From contig JANOVV010000069.1 in assembly GCA_031417555.1 (NCBI GenBank), positions 28,658 through 92,657 on the forward strand: DNA of 64,000 nucleotides. The letters are read 5' to 3'. Every line of letters begins with the position of its first letter. The stretch's first letter is position 1. Shown here piece after piece: positions 8,720-16,685 of this stretch. A program made the translations under genes and the position numbers. This DNA is from JADKIH01 sp031417555 (GTDB lineage Bacteria; Bacteroidota; Bacteroidia; AKYH767-A; 2013-40CM-41-45). The notes under the pieces were generated by a model. The model was not told where the DNA came from. It did no database searches and was given only the letters and a program-made list of their open reading frames with translations.

Positions 8720-9576
8720 TTAACCGGTTCAATTAAATCGTTGACGCGGATCGATGCAATAGACACTAAAAAAATGATATATGGTTGTGTGCCAAACGAT
8801 GAGCAGAAACCTGTAGTTTGTTTTGCACTTCTTAATTCAATCCCTGATATTGAATATCTCATTATCAGCATGTGTTTGCACTGATTATTTTTCCTAATAA
8901 ATATTTGATGTACAAATGTTGTATCAGAAGTATCAAGAATTTCCTTTCTCAATAGTATCAAAGTATCTCCATTCCATTCTAAATTAGATAGTACTTGGTA
9001 ATCCATTCCTTCGCGATGATATGCCTCAATCCTTTTTTCTGTCGGGTAAGGTGTTGCAGCGATTAAATTTGAAAGTTCCGAATTATAGTGAAATTGTTTG
9101 TCTTTCGGGCTAAACAACCAGAACTCATCCCAGCTATTACCAGTTGCACCAGTCGAGAAATTAACTTTGAAATCAAGATAACCGTCAAAATTCATATCCA
9201 GGAAATCTGCATTGTAATCTTGATCGCAAGCATAATTATGATCCAACAAATATCCAGATTGAATAACCTTTTTTGATTTATTATAAATTTCAAATGATTT
9301 TCTTCCCTTACCATGACAGATAATTTTAGCAGAATAGATTCCGGTGGTATCTGGTTTTTCTGGCAAGCAATTTACATTTGCTTTTTGTACATTACAGCAA
9401 TACGCAGGTCTAAAGAATTGAGCTGTTGATCCTTTGTAAAGTGAGTAAGAAATTTTGGGTTTTACTTCTGATGAATCATCCTGGTTAATGCTATCCGATA
9501 ACTTTGCAACTTGTTTAGTATTTTGATTTCCACAAGATGCTAAAACAAATAAGAAAATCATTAACGTGCTTCTCAT
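8635..9576 (-). CDS. Putative lipoprotein, uncharacterised
   Basis: The 313-residue frame starts with a lipoprotein signal (LMIFLFVLASCGNQ, lipobox Cys near residue 15), so it should be anchored in the envelope. A Ser/Asp-rich linker and a beta-rich domain follow (ADFLDMNFDGYLDFKVNF, EFWLFSPKDKQFHYN), recalling proteins that monitor or bind through FG-GAP-like calcium loops. The last 28 codons overlap the convergent gene at 8060-8719. They look less protein-like than the rest, so the true end of the gene may have been altered. I recognise no named family. Confidence 0.6.
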   Translation of the reverse strand: MRSTLMIFLFVLASCGNQNTKQVAKLSDSINQDDSSEVKPKISYSLYKGSTAQFFRPAYCCNVQKANVNCLPEKPDTTGIYSAKIICHGKGRKSFEIYNKSKKVIQSGYLLDHNYACDQDYNADFLDMNFDGYLDFKVNFSTGATGNSWDEFWLFSPKDKQFHYNSELSNLIAATPYPTEKRIEAYHREGMDYQVLSNLEWNGDTLILLRKEILDTSDTTFVHQIFIRKNNQCKHMLIMRYSISGIELRSAKQTTGFCSSFGTQPYIIFLVSIASIRVNDLIEPVNYCSFEMDVTELTKQCFQASCLADPRIG

Positions 9577-9728
9577 GAAATATTTATTATCAATGAATGT
9601 TAAATAAGACTACTATGATAAAACAAAATATGACACTAAGAAAAAGTAAAATTACCAATAAGTTGAGCCACTAAAATAATGATACTTTTTTTTGAATGCT
9701 TAATTCCAAATTCAGTTACTGGAATTGG

Positions 9729-10388
9729 TCAATTAATTATCCAGGTCTTTATAGCCAATAGAATGCCTAAAACAATAACAGAAAATAAAATAAATGTCAT
9801 TGGTTTGATTTTTCTTTTTGCCAATAAATCGTAATACCCACCTTGATTTGTTATTGGAAATCCCGCATCCTTCTCTACAACCAAATCCTGATATACTTGA
9901 ACTGAATTATACCACCTATAAAAACCAAAGCAAGTCATTATAAAACCAAATACGAATGCAACAAATGAGGATTTATTTACAATGTCTCTTGTAACAAACT
10001 CCTCCTTCAAATGCTTTTGTGCCGTCTGTCTTTCTTCACTTAATGCGCTCATTTCGCTCATCAACTTTTCCTGCTCATTATACCAAAATCTGTATATGTT
10101 GTAATTTGTACTGTCTGCAATGAATTGACCTTGTTCATTTTTTGTCCACTTCAATTCTCCGATTCGATCTTTTTCTAATGAGTCGTATACATGATTTACA
10201 TAGACCCCTTTTTCAAAGACTGAAATTAATTTGACGCTATCAATATAGTTTTGTCGGTCGTATTTAATGTTATCGAGGTAATACGATTTATCTATGTAGA
10301 TTGGAAAAATGAATGACAGGATGCATAGAATAACTCCAACTGTTGCAATGAATTTATAAAGATTATCGAATGGGATTGACCAGCTCAT
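9729..10388 (-). CDS. Membrane protein with three transmembrane segments
   Basis: The 219-residue product has a hydrophobic segment near residues 12-32 (FIATVGVILCILSFIFPIYI). A charged, coiled-coil-like stretch follows at about 60-130 (EQEKLMSEMSALSEERQTAQ). Two more hydrophobic segments lie near 140-160 and 198-216. The start ATG at 10388 overlaps the stop of a 38-codon frame (10388-10504) as TAATG, so translation may be coupled. No named family is recognised. It may be an accessory membrane component of the restriction-type operon upstream, but there is no direct sign of this. Confidence 0.55.
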   Translation of the reverse strand: MSWSIPFDNLYKFIATVGVILCILSFIFPIYIDKSYYLDNIKYDRQNYIDSVKLISVFEKGVYVNHVYDSLEKDRIGELKWTKNEQGQFIADSTNYNIYRFWYNEQEKLMSEMSALSEERQTAQKHLKEEFVTRDIVNKSSFVAFVFGFIMTCFGFYRWYNSVQVYQDLVVEKDAGFPITNQGGYYDLLAKRKIKPMTFILFSVIVLGILLAIKTWIIN

Positions 10389-10504
10389 TATGGACTTAAT
10401 TGGGGTGAATAATATTCTTTAATAACATGATACAGGTCGGCTCGCATATCTTCTTTTAATATTTTAAAATTAACAACCTTATCGGTTTTAAAACAGAATT
10501 TCAT
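10388..10504 (-). pseudogene. Short frame, likely C-terminal remnant
   Basis: The 38-codon frame begins MKFCFKTDKVVNFKILKED and ends in YSPQLSP. It is open only after two stops just upstream, so it looks like the 3' end of a lost gene rather than a complete one. Its first residues resemble the VKFCFTFDKDLSPF stretch of the neighbouring 147-residue protein, which also ends in a helix of the LIHFIKE type. It may be a decayed paralogue of that gene's C-terminus. Its stop overlaps the start of the next membrane-protein gene. Confidence 0.3.
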
Positions 10505-10552
10505 TGACGATATTGATTCATTTGTAATATATTTAATGTCAATTTTTTATCA

Positions 10553-10996
10553 CTAATGTTCCTTAATGAAATGTATTAACTCCTGTATATCAATATAGAT
10601 GTAATAGAAGATCCTTTTCTCCCCAAGTGTTATCACTCCATAATTCTCTCCTTCTAAATAGAAAGGAGATAAATCCTTGTCAAATGTGAAACAAAATTTT
10701 ACACTATTCAAAACTTTTTTTCGTACATCCTTTTTAATATTCGTAAATATTTTAGGATAGAAATAACTTTTAGCAAGTTCTGTTTCGGTTTTTAAAAATT
10801 CCTTTTCCGTAATTGAATTGTCAAACCCGATATACTCAACGCTTGAAAATAGGATATGTAGTTTAGAAAAAACAAATTCGGCTTTTGGTTTTAAAAATAG
10901 AGTATCTACTTTAGCTTGAACTGATGGTTTCAATGTAACCACCGGAACAAATTCACTAATAAAACTTGTCTCTATATTGAATGGATTAAAACTCAT
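10553..10996 (-). CDS. Third component of the McrB-type operon, unknown family
   Basis: The 147-residue protein starts 11 bp inside the end of the PD-(D/E)XK partner gene, which indicates tight translational coupling. It has no signal peptide or membrane segment and shows alternating helix and strand (KAEFVFSKLHILFSSVEYIGF, split by short loops, then YGVITLGEKRIFYYIYIDI). I recognise no motif. Its position makes it a likely subunit or accessory factor of the restriction complex. Confidence 0.5.
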   Translation of the reverse strand: MSFNPFNIETSFISEFVPVVTLKPSVQAKVDTLFLKPKAEFVFSKLHILFSSVEYIGFDNSITEKEFLKTETELAKSYFYPKIFTNIKKDVRKKVLNSVKFCFTFDKDLSPFYLEGENYGVITLGEKRIFYYIYIDIQELIHFIKEH

Positions 10997-12623
10997 CCTG
11001 CAGTAAGTATATTTCTTGTAACTTAAAATAATTTCGTTTCACAACTTTAATATCATTTTCGTCGAAAGTTCTATTAAGATCAATGACAATCTCTGAGTCT
11101 ATTTCCTCATCATCATAGAAACAAGGTATCCAAAATTCTGATTTTGTATGGCAGCCGGTAAAGTTTAGTTGAAGTGCTAATTCGTATACAAGTTGCTTTT
11201 TAATATCGAGTTGGCGTTCTTCATTAAGCGAAAAAGCTTTGCAAGTACTTTCTTCAACATATTTGTAATCTACCAGTTGAAAATCAACTATACGTGGTTT
11301 CTTTTGAAGAAGCAAACTTAAGTTCAAAGTTGAAATGTATTCTTCAAGAGCAGAAGAAAAAGCAGTCAAATGTTGTCTTGCAACACTTTTCAAATTTTCG
11401 TCCTCAGGATTTCGAATATAATTAGGATTTTTGTTAGCATATTCTTCAAATATTCGGTATATCTCAGAATAATCATAATCGTCACTTCTTGGTTGCATTT
11501 TTAAAAAAGCAACTTCCTCCCGGTTATCCTTTACTTCTGTCCATCGAAAAGCCCTTCTTAGATGTTCTGTAGTAATTCTTCCATCAAAATCTAAATAAAC
11601 TAAATCAGGTCTAAGTTTTCGTCTTTGTCTCCAATCGCTTTCACGATTTATTTGAAGGTAAAAAGGATTTTGAAAAAAACTTTTTATTTCGGGGAGGCCT
11701 CCAACTCTATCCGCAAAAAGAAACGTGGAATAATTTGTTTGTTTAGCCGCTGCATAGCACAACTCTTCCCAAACAACGGAGAAATTATTTATACCCCAAA
11801 TATTTCCGTCCTCGTCTTCCGTAAAATCATTTTCACCATATAAGAATGTGTATACCGCTTCATAAAAATGCCAAAAGTCAGAATCTTTATAAGATATAAA
11901 TCTGTCGATGTCATCAAGTATTTCTTTAAGAATTCCAATTGTCTGCTCAAAACTTTCAGTATCAAACAAAGAACTTTCAGTTGTCAAATGAGCCTCTCTG
12001 AATTCTCTTGCTAAAGATTTTACTCTGATACTCTCAACTTCTTGTTCCAATGCGGATTTTATTTCCGAATAAATGAAACAAAACATTTGAACCAAGGTTG
12101 GGCTGTCAGCATCAATTATTTTTTTCTCTACCTCTACTTCATCAATATACATTAACCCTTCTTCAGGTTCAGGATAAATAGCTTTATCTAAATATTTGTG
12201 AAGTTTACTGTAATCAATGTTTGAGGATTTTGAAAGTTTATTTTTAAGGGTAAGAATTAACATTTCATTATACGCATCAAGAATGCTATCAAAAACAGTT
12301 AGCTTACTGTATGTGATAATGTCAGTATCCTTGCCGACTAATTTATAACCATTTTCGGTTTCTTCAAATCCATCATATTGCCCTTCTTCAGCTAAATTTC
12401 TTTTAGTATCATAAAGTTTACGATAGGTCTTGTAAGTTTTAAAAAATGTTTTTTTCACCAAACTAAAATTTCCCGTTGGAAATTTATCGAACCCTTTTGG
12501 CAGACAAAACTCTAATCCGGAATCAGTATTACTACGTCTTATTCCAACAAAAGAATACAACCTGTCGTCTGCAGATGTTGTTTGACTTGTTACTACTTTT
12601 AGGTTTTCGAGATTAAACATCAA
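10986..12623 (-). CDS. McrC/LlaJI-like nuclease subunit
   Basis: The 545-residue protein overlaps the end of the McrB-type gene by 4 bp and has the layout of McrC and LlaJI-type partners. A long, mostly helical N-terminal half precedes a C-terminal PD-(D/E)XK-like core. RRKLRPDLVYLDFDGR (about residue 350) supplies the P-D, and RIVDFQLVDYKYVEES (about 455) supplies the D-x-K element. McrC family proteins provide the endonuclease activity and stimulate the GTPase of McrB. No DNA methyltransferase lies nearby, which favours a modification-dependent (type IV) action. An unlinked methylase cannot be excluded. Confidence 0.65.
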   Translation of the reverse strand: MMFNLENLKVVTSQTTSADDRLYSFVGIRRSNTDSGLEFCLPKGFDKFPTGNFSLVKKTFFKTYKTYRKLYDTKRNLAEEGQYDGFEETENGYKLVGKDTDIITYSKLTVFDSILDAYNEMLILTLKNKLSKSSNIDYSKLHKYLDKAIYPEPEEGLMYIDEVEVEKKIIDADSPTLVQMFCFIYSEIKSALEQEVESIRVKSLAREFREAHLTTESSLFDTESFEQTIGILKEILDDIDRFISYKDSDFWHFYEAVYTFLYGENDFTEDEDGNIWGINNFSVVWEELCYAAAKQTNYSTFLFADRVGGLPEIKSFFQNPFYLQINRESDWRQRRKLRPDLVYLDFDGRITTEHLRRAFRWTEVKDNREEVAFLKMQPRSDDYDYSEIYRIFEEYANKNPNYIRNPEDENLKSVARQHLTAFSSALEEYISTLNLSLLLQKKPRIVDFQLVDYKYVEESTCKAFSLNEERQLDIKKQLVYELALQLNFTGCHTKSEFWIPCFYDDEEIDSEIVIDLNRTFDENDIKVVKRNYFKLQEIYLLQDEF

Positions 12624-13681
12624 ACAATATTTCTATTCTGAATTTGCCAAAAGAAAACCTCAAATAAATCAATGAAATCACCAAAAGTAACAAGTTTCTT
12701 TTTATCTATTTTTCTATCATCTTGTCTTCCCACATTTAATAAATCTAAAAGCGGTTTCTTGTCATTAATGAAAACGCTATCCCAAAGAAAAAACATTAGC
12801 TTATTTCTAACTGATTCTGGATTTATTTTTTCTCCGTTTTCAAATTCACATTTTATAAAAAAATATCCAATTTGTTTATCTTCAATCCTTCGTATTTTTT
12901 CAGAATGACTTTTAATGAATGAGTTTATATTATCAACAAATTTTTCCCATTTCTCTCTGTTGTTAAGTGCATTGGATACTTGTAAATCAATAGCATTAAA
13001 TCTGTTTACATCTTTTCTTTTGATGTCAACAAATTCCCAATCCCATCGTCTTTTGAAAGCACTATCCATAAAATAAATAGAATTGTCCGAAGTATTCATT
13101 GTAGCAATAATATGAAGATTCGGAGGGATTTTTATTTTTAAATCTTCCCCAACCTTTATTTTTTCTAATGGCGTCTTAATTTTTTCATATTCATAGATAA
13201 AAACTGTTTTATTTCTACGTTCAGTTTTCACTTTTTCTATACCTGTCAAGTCAAGTAGTTTCTGAAACTCCAGTTCGGAAATATTTATTTCATAACTACT
13301 CCATCCATCAGTTTCTCTATCTAATAATTGGAAAGCAGTGCCAAATACAGCTGCCGAGTTTCCTCTATTAATTTCGTCAATGATCAAAACGACATTTTGT
13401 GGTTCACTTCCATCCTCTACATCAAGTATATTTTTATATGCTTGGGCAAGAGCTCTCAAGAAATGTCCCTCATAAAAGTGGTAAGTAACCTTACCCTCCT
13501 TGTTAGTCAACGGTAAAAGTTTACCCATAAAATCTCCGTAACTATATTCCGGATGGAAAACTGTCTTTATGCAGTTTTTGCTTTCTCTTTCAATTTTAAG
13601 TTTGGGCAAATACTGATTCACTATTGTCCAACTTTTTCCAGTACCTGGACTACCAAAAAGAATTTTCTGCGTAACTACCAT
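12620..13681 (-). CDS. mcrB: McrB-type AAA+ GTPase of a restriction system
   Basis: This 353-residue protein is a bare AAA+ module without the N-terminal DNA-recognition domain of E. coli McrB. It has Walker A GSPGTGKS at residues 10-17, Walker B and the McrB signature VVLIIDEINRGNSAAVFG near 95-112, and the GTP-specificity motif MNTSDNSIYFMDSAFKRRWD near 195-215. McrB uses GTP to translocate DNA toward an McrC-type nuclease. With no recognition domain here, target binding probably lies in the partner proteins. It is the first gene of the minus-strand operon that continues at 12623 and 10996. Confidence 0.85.
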   Translation of the reverse strand: MVVTQKILFGSPGTGKSWTIVNQYLPKLKIERESKNCIKTVFHPEYSYGDFMGKLLPLTNKEGKVTYHFYEGHFLRALAQAYKNILDVEDGSEPQNVVLIIDEINRGNSAAVFGTAFQLLDRETDGWSSYEINISELEFQKLLDLTGIEKVKTERRNKTVFIYEYEKIKTPLEKIKVGEDLKIKIPPNLHIIATMNTSDNSIYFMDSAFKRRWDWEFVDIKRKDVNRFNAIDLQVSNALNNREKWEKFVDNINSFIKSHSEKIRRIEDKQIGYFFIKCEFENGEKINPESVRNKLMFFLWDSVFINDKKPLLDLLNVGRQDDRKIDKKKLVTFGDFIDLFEVFFWQIQNRNIV

Positions 13682-13749
13682 AAGATTTTTAAATTTATGC
13701 TTTCAATTTTTTTGCCCGTTTGAAATTCTACAAATTGTTCTTGTGACAT
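13675..13749 (-). other. Possible 24-codon leader frame ahead of the McrB gene
   Basis: A short frame starting with ATG at 13749 (MSQEQFVEFQTGKKIES...) ends at a TAG that overlaps the McrB start codon region. It could couple translation, or it could be a chance frame. No homology is recognised. Confidence 0.2.
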
Positions 13750-13835
13750 ATTAGTATCTATTTTTATTCTCAACACTCTTCAATTTCCGACAGTTATAAA
13801 AGCAAAACAAACAAGTTCCTTTCACCTTAAATTAG

Positions 13836-13849
13836 CGTATAATATTATA
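13836..13849. promoter_or_regulatory. 14-bp perfect palindrome upstream of the restriction operon
   Basis: GTATAATATTATAC is a perfect palindrome 155 bp upstream of the McrB start. It could be an operator, but AT-rich palindromes also arise by chance. Apart from this, the 13682-13900 stretch shows no gene. Confidence 0.25.
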
Positions 13850-13923
13850 CACTCTCCATATCCAAAATCTTCCACGTCTTTTCCGCAGACACTTCTCTCC
13901 AACGAAACATGAGCGAAACATCA

Positions 13924-14006
13924 ATGGCTCCCGATGGCTCCTAACGGCTCCTAATATAAACAAAAAAGCTCCATTTCAGCGAATTGGAGCCTAACGGCTT
14001 CTAATG
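13924..14006. repeat. GGCTCC repeat cluster beside the integrase
   Basis: Three 10-bp direct units stand in tandem at 13924-13953 (ATGGCTCCCG, ATGGCTCCTA, ACGGCTCCTA). Inverted copies follow (GCTCCA at 13969 pairing with TGGAGC at 13985, then GGAGCC-TAAC-GGCTTC). The cluster ends 10 bp before a tRNA 3' end. Such clusters often serve as arm-type sites for tyrosine recombinases or as excisionase sites. Here that is inference from position. Confidence 0.5.
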
Positions 14007-14015
14007 AAACCAATC

Positions 14016-14041
14016 TGGAGGTCCCGAGCGGATTTGAACCC
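14016..14041 (-). repeat. tRNA 3'-end fragment, probable att core
   Basis: Read on the minus strand, this is a T-loop TTCAAAT, the 3' T-stem CCGCT, acceptor strand CGGGACC, discriminator T and an encoded CCA. The 5' side of the T-stem does not pair (TTGGG instead of AGCGG), so only the last 26 bases of a tRNA are present. Recombinases that target tRNA genes leave such fragments. The source tRNA is not certain; a T discriminator would suit tRNA-Gly or tRNA-Cys. It differs from the tRNA-Leu fragment at 15774. Confidence 0.55.
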
Positions 14042-14359
14042 AAATACAAGATTATGTAATCCATTTCCCTTTAAAAAATCCTAAAAACCAACAAATTTCT
14101 ACTCGAGCTCTGTTCAGATTTTTCAACTATAATAAATAAACTATTGCTATGTAAACAAAAAGATCTATTGAGATCCATTTTTATTTCCTGATTTTTTTCC
14201 TTTATTTCCTTCTGTATATTTTTCTATTTTTTTCTCATAGCTTGTTTTTATAAGATAAAATTCCCTGTAAACGGCAGCTCATTTTGTAAACTAACCCAAA
14301 AGTCGGCCAATTATAAGCTGAGAAAGGAAACACAAAAGTTGGTGTTTAAATAGAATTAT
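14042..14359. other. Intergenic stretch without a recognised gene
   Basis: These 318 bases are AT-rich and hold only short frames. They lie between the tRNA fragment and the integrase stop codon. I see no terminator, repeat or RNA gene in them. Confidence 0.5.
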
Positions 14360-15580
14360 TTATTTTTCCCCAAAATTAATCACCCTCTCCAACGCATCAT
14401 CCACATCCTTATGAATAAAATTTGCCTGGTAGCCGATGGTAGTCTTAAGATCCGAATGCCGGTAAAGTTTTTGAAGTGCTTGAGGAGAAACTTTATCGGA
14501 GGCAATGTTTCCGAATGTATGCCGGGAAATGTGCATGGTGAGATTTTTCTTTATTTTACAATCTGATGCAAGCCTTTTTAGGTATTTATTAATTATATAA
14601 TTTGCATTACGAACCTTTTTCTGCAGAATCAATGGAGTGATTGTATGAGATTTATCGAGGTATGGAAAAATGAAAATATTTTCTTTTTTACTTTTTTTAT
14701 ATAAAGATAAAATATTGTTCACTTTATCGGGTACTTTAAATGAAACCATTTTTTTATTCTTTCCCATCCTATAGTATAGGCGTCCATCTACAAAGTCTGT
14801 CCATTTTAATTGTAAAACATCAGAGACTCTGATTCCGGCGAGAAAGAATGAGGCAAGCCAGATATTTCGTGCATTCCATTCATTACTTCCAGGAACTAAT
14901 TCTTTATTTTCGATAAGTGCAACTTCAGCTTCGTTTAATCCGATTTTATGAGTTTCTTCAAATCGTATTTTAATTTTATCAGGGCCAAACGGATATAAGC
15001 TTTGTTCAATGAGACCAAGTGAAATTGCTTTATTAAAGAGATAACGAATTAGTATAAGGTAATTCATAACAGTTCTATCATTCACATTTCTTTCTGATTT
15101 TAAGTGAATCATAAACCTGCGGAGTAGGGGAGGATTAATTGCTTTAAATGGAATGTCTCCACCGCCTAAAAATTCGTAGAAATATTTTAATCTCCCTTTG
15201 TCTGTTGCAAGCCTGTTATACTTATTAAGCTTTTCTAAATCATCCAAGTGAATTTTTGCAAGGCCCTCAAATGTCTCTTTTGTTTTACCCGATAATTTCG
15301 CACCTATCATTTTCGCTGGAGTGTAATTTGTTGAATCTTCTGATTGGAGCACTAACCTATGTGCTTCGTTAAGTTTGATTTGGATTTTATTATTTAGTAA
15401 TCCGGAATTCGGATACGACTTCTTAACTCTGGATTCTTTCTCATCCCAATCTTTAGGTTTGATTGATTCGCCAAGATAGATGAATGAAGTTTTTCTATCC
15501 TTAATTATTCGAATAACTAACGGATATATTCCTTCATCATTTACTTTTTTTTGTCGCAAAATTACCTTGATACTTCCCAT
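14360..15580 (-). CDS. Tyrosine recombinase / integrase
   Basis: The 406-residue protein has the usual Bacteroidota element integrase layout. An arm-binding N-terminal domain (residues 1-95, GSIKVILRQKKVNDEGIYPL) is followed by a SAM-like core-binding domain (about 105-205) and a catalytic domain (about 215-400). Catalytic residues are visible in AGIRVSDVLQLKWTDF (first Arg), MHISRHTFGNIASD (His-x-x-Arg) and SDLKTTIGYQANF (nucleophilic Tyr). It inserts and excises DNA at att sites. The gene lies between two different tRNA 3' ends, 190 bp from the tRNA-Leu fragment. It appears intact and probably belongs to the island on its left. Confidence 0.92.
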   Translation of the reverse strand: MGSIKVILRQKKVNDEGIYPLVIRIIKDRKTSFIYLGESIKPKDWDEKESRVKKSYPNSGLLNNKIQIKLNEAHRLVLQSEDSTNYTPAKMIGAKLSGKTKETFEGLAKIHLDDLEKLNKYNRLATDKGRLKYFYEFLGGGDIPFKAINPPLLRRFMIHLKSERNVNDRTVMNYLILIRYLFNKAISLGLIEQSLYPFGPDKIKIRFEETHKIGLNEAEVALIENKELVPGSNEWNARNIWLASFFLAGIRVSDVLQLKWTDFVDGRLYYRMGKNKKMVSFKVPDKVNNILSLYKKSKKENIFIFPYLDKSHTITPLILQKKVRNANYIINKYLKRLASDCKIKKNLTMHISRHTFGNIASDKVSPQALQKLYRHSDLKTTIGYQANFIHKDVDDALERVINFGEK

Positions 15581-15608
15581 AAGAATTTGAAATTGATTTT
15601 GAGTTTAC

Positions 15609-15639
15609 ATGATCACAGGATCAAAGATCCTGTGATCAT
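15609..15639. promoter_or_regulatory. 14-bp perfect inverted repeat upstream of the integrase
   Basis: ATGATCACAGGATC, a 3-base AAA loop and the exact reverse complement stand 29 bp upstream of the integrase start. It could be an operator or a recombination-directionality site. It is not followed by a T tract on either side that would make it a classical terminator for a gene. Confidence 0.5.
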
Positions 15640-15641
15640 TT

Positions 15642-15662
15642 GGTACAACATAGGTACAACAT
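15642..15662. repeat. Two tandem GGTACAACAT repeats
   Basis: GGTACAACAT occurs at 15642-15651 and again at 15653-15662, an 11-bp period, directly beside the inverted repeat upstream of the integrase. These may be arm-type sites of the recombinase or operators for its gene. Neither is proven. Confidence 0.45.
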
Positions 15663-15773
15663 TTTGCGTTTTGCTCCAAATTCAAAAAGTCTCTAAAAAA
15701 ATTAAGTAGTTGATAAATAATTATATAGTGTTCAATAGAGACCATTTGAATTCATCAAAAAACAGTTTGGTTC

Positions 15774-15828
15774 GGACTTAAAATCCTGTGGCTGTAAAGC
15801 TGTACGAGTTCGATTCTCGTCCCGGGTA
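15774..15828 (+). repeat. 3' part of tRNA-Leu(UAA), island attachment site
   Basis: The sequence begins in the anticodon stem with GGACTTAAAATCC (anticodon TAA). It continues with a long class II variable arm, a perfect T-arm (ACGAG-TTCGATT-CTCGT), the acceptor strand CCCGGGT and discriminator A. The 5' half of the anticodon stem is already wrong (TTC before GGA cannot pair with TG after TCC), and no D-arm or 5' acceptor is present. This is therefore a truncated tRNA gene, as left when an element integrates in the anticodon-to-3' segment and restores the intact gene at its other end. The intact tRNA-Leu should lie left of the window. Confidence 0.8.
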
Positions 15829-15833
15829 CTGAC

Positions 15834-15874
15834 ACAGAGCGAGTGAACAGTAGCTTTCTGTTCACTCGCTCTGT
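15834..15874 (+). terminator. Strong 17-bp hairpin after the tRNA-Leu fragment
   Basis: ACAGAGCGAGTGAACAG, a 7-base loop TAGCTTT and the exact reverse complement follow the tRNA end by 5 bases. This is the likely terminator of the original tRNA transcript, although a long T run is missing (TTACTCATATT follows). The rest of the gap up to 16156 shows no convincing gene; a 79-codon frame there has no recognisable features. Confidence 0.65.
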
Positions 15875-16156
15875 TACTCATATTCAGACTGAGGTTCAGA
15901 CTTTAATCAGTTTTCTTATTATTTCTCAGATTAATTTTCTAAAAGTAATTCCACTCGATGAGCATTTAACTGTGGATTACATGCCAGCCTCGCGTCGAGC
16001 AGGCACGGAAATCTCACAACAAAAAACGACGGATGAATCCCGATTACTATCAGGACTGTCGAAGCATCAGTGGGTTTTATAGTTGAGTAATAAGCAAGTC
16101 CTGCTCAACCGGAATATTTATACTAAAATCTCTGTTTTTTTGTACAATTAAACTAC

Positions 16157-16164
16157 TATCTTTG
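16157..16164 (+). promoter_or_regulatory. Bacteroidota-type -7 element for the first copper gene
   Basis: TATCTTTG matches the TAnnTTTG -7 consensus of the Bacteroidota housekeeping sigma factor and lies 19 bases before the GTG start of the HYC_CC_PP gene. A T-rich stretch upstream could supply the -33 region, though the spacing is not ideal. Confidence 0.45.
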
Positions 16165-16182
16165 GGTTTCTAATAATCAAAA

Positions 16183-16572
16183 GTGAGAAGGTTTACAGTT
16201 ATACTATTTTCATTTCTTTATTTGATTCCAGCTATTGGAGTTTCTCTGGATCTTCATAAGTGCTGCAAACAGATAAAAATTATTTCAGTTAATGCCAATC
16301 ATAAAAGCAAATGTCCTTGTGGTACAAATATGCCATTGGGATGCTGCAAAGACATTCACTTATCAGTAAAGATTGTTGATTCACAAAAATGTTCTAATAA
16401 TACAATCGCCCCACAAGCAAAATTTTTTAAACAACTTTTTACTCAGACTTTAATTGTTTTATGTGAAACATGTTTTTCACAAAATGAATATTTTGATTTT
16501 TCAAATTATCACGCTCCTCCTTTTAAAAGTAAACAACCTGTTTACTTAGCGAACAGCGTTTTCCTTATTTGA
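16183..16572 (+). CDS. HYC_CC_PP family protein, copy 1
   Basis: The 129-residue product has a signal or membrane segment (residues 3-22), then Cys-rich loops (LHKCCKQI, KCPCGTNMPLGCCKD). It ends with YHAPPFKSKQPVYLANSVFLI split over the last 22 residues, where the P-P and the final hydrophobic strand match the HYC_CC_PP pattern. The family is small, found in Bacteroidota near metal genes, and probably binds metal in the periplasm through its Cys pairs; that role is inferred. It starts at GTG because no ATG precedes the signal segment. It differs clearly from the two close paralogues at 27174 and 48269. A terminator-like hairpin follows. Confidence 0.7.
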   Translation: MRRFTVILFSFLYLIPAIGVSLDLHKCCKQIKIISVNANHKSKCPCGTNMPLGCCKDIHLSVKIVDSQKCSNNTIAPQAKFFKQLFTQTLIVLCETCFSQNEYFDFSNYHAPPFKSKQPVYLANSVFLI

Positions 16573-16595
16573 TTTATTAGTTGTAACAATTGTTT

Positions 16596-16620
16596 AGCCG
16601 CATTCTACAGAATGACGGCT
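16596..16620 (+). terminator. Hairpin after the first HYC_CC_PP gene
   Basis: AGCCG and CATTCT pair with AGAATG and CGGCT around a 2-base loop, with one unpaired base in the stem, followed by TTAAAT. It could end or attenuate the transcript before the multicopper oxidase gene. Confidence 0.4.
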
Positions 16621-16685
16621 TTAAATGCATTATTTTTATTCTAAGCAAATCAATTTTTACAATTACTTAACGAATCATATTAATA

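Noticed and set aside
1..15770. A prophage
   Set aside because: No capsid, tail, terminase, portal or lysis genes are seen. Only an integrase and defence-like genes are present, which fits a genomic island.
15774..15828. A functional tRNA gene
   Set aside because: The D-arm, the 5' acceptor strand and the 5' side of the anticodon stem are missing.
15843..16082. 79-codon plus-strand frame after the tRNA-Leu fragment
   Set aside because: It begins inside the hairpin at 15834-15874, has no known motif and lacks a reasonable start region.
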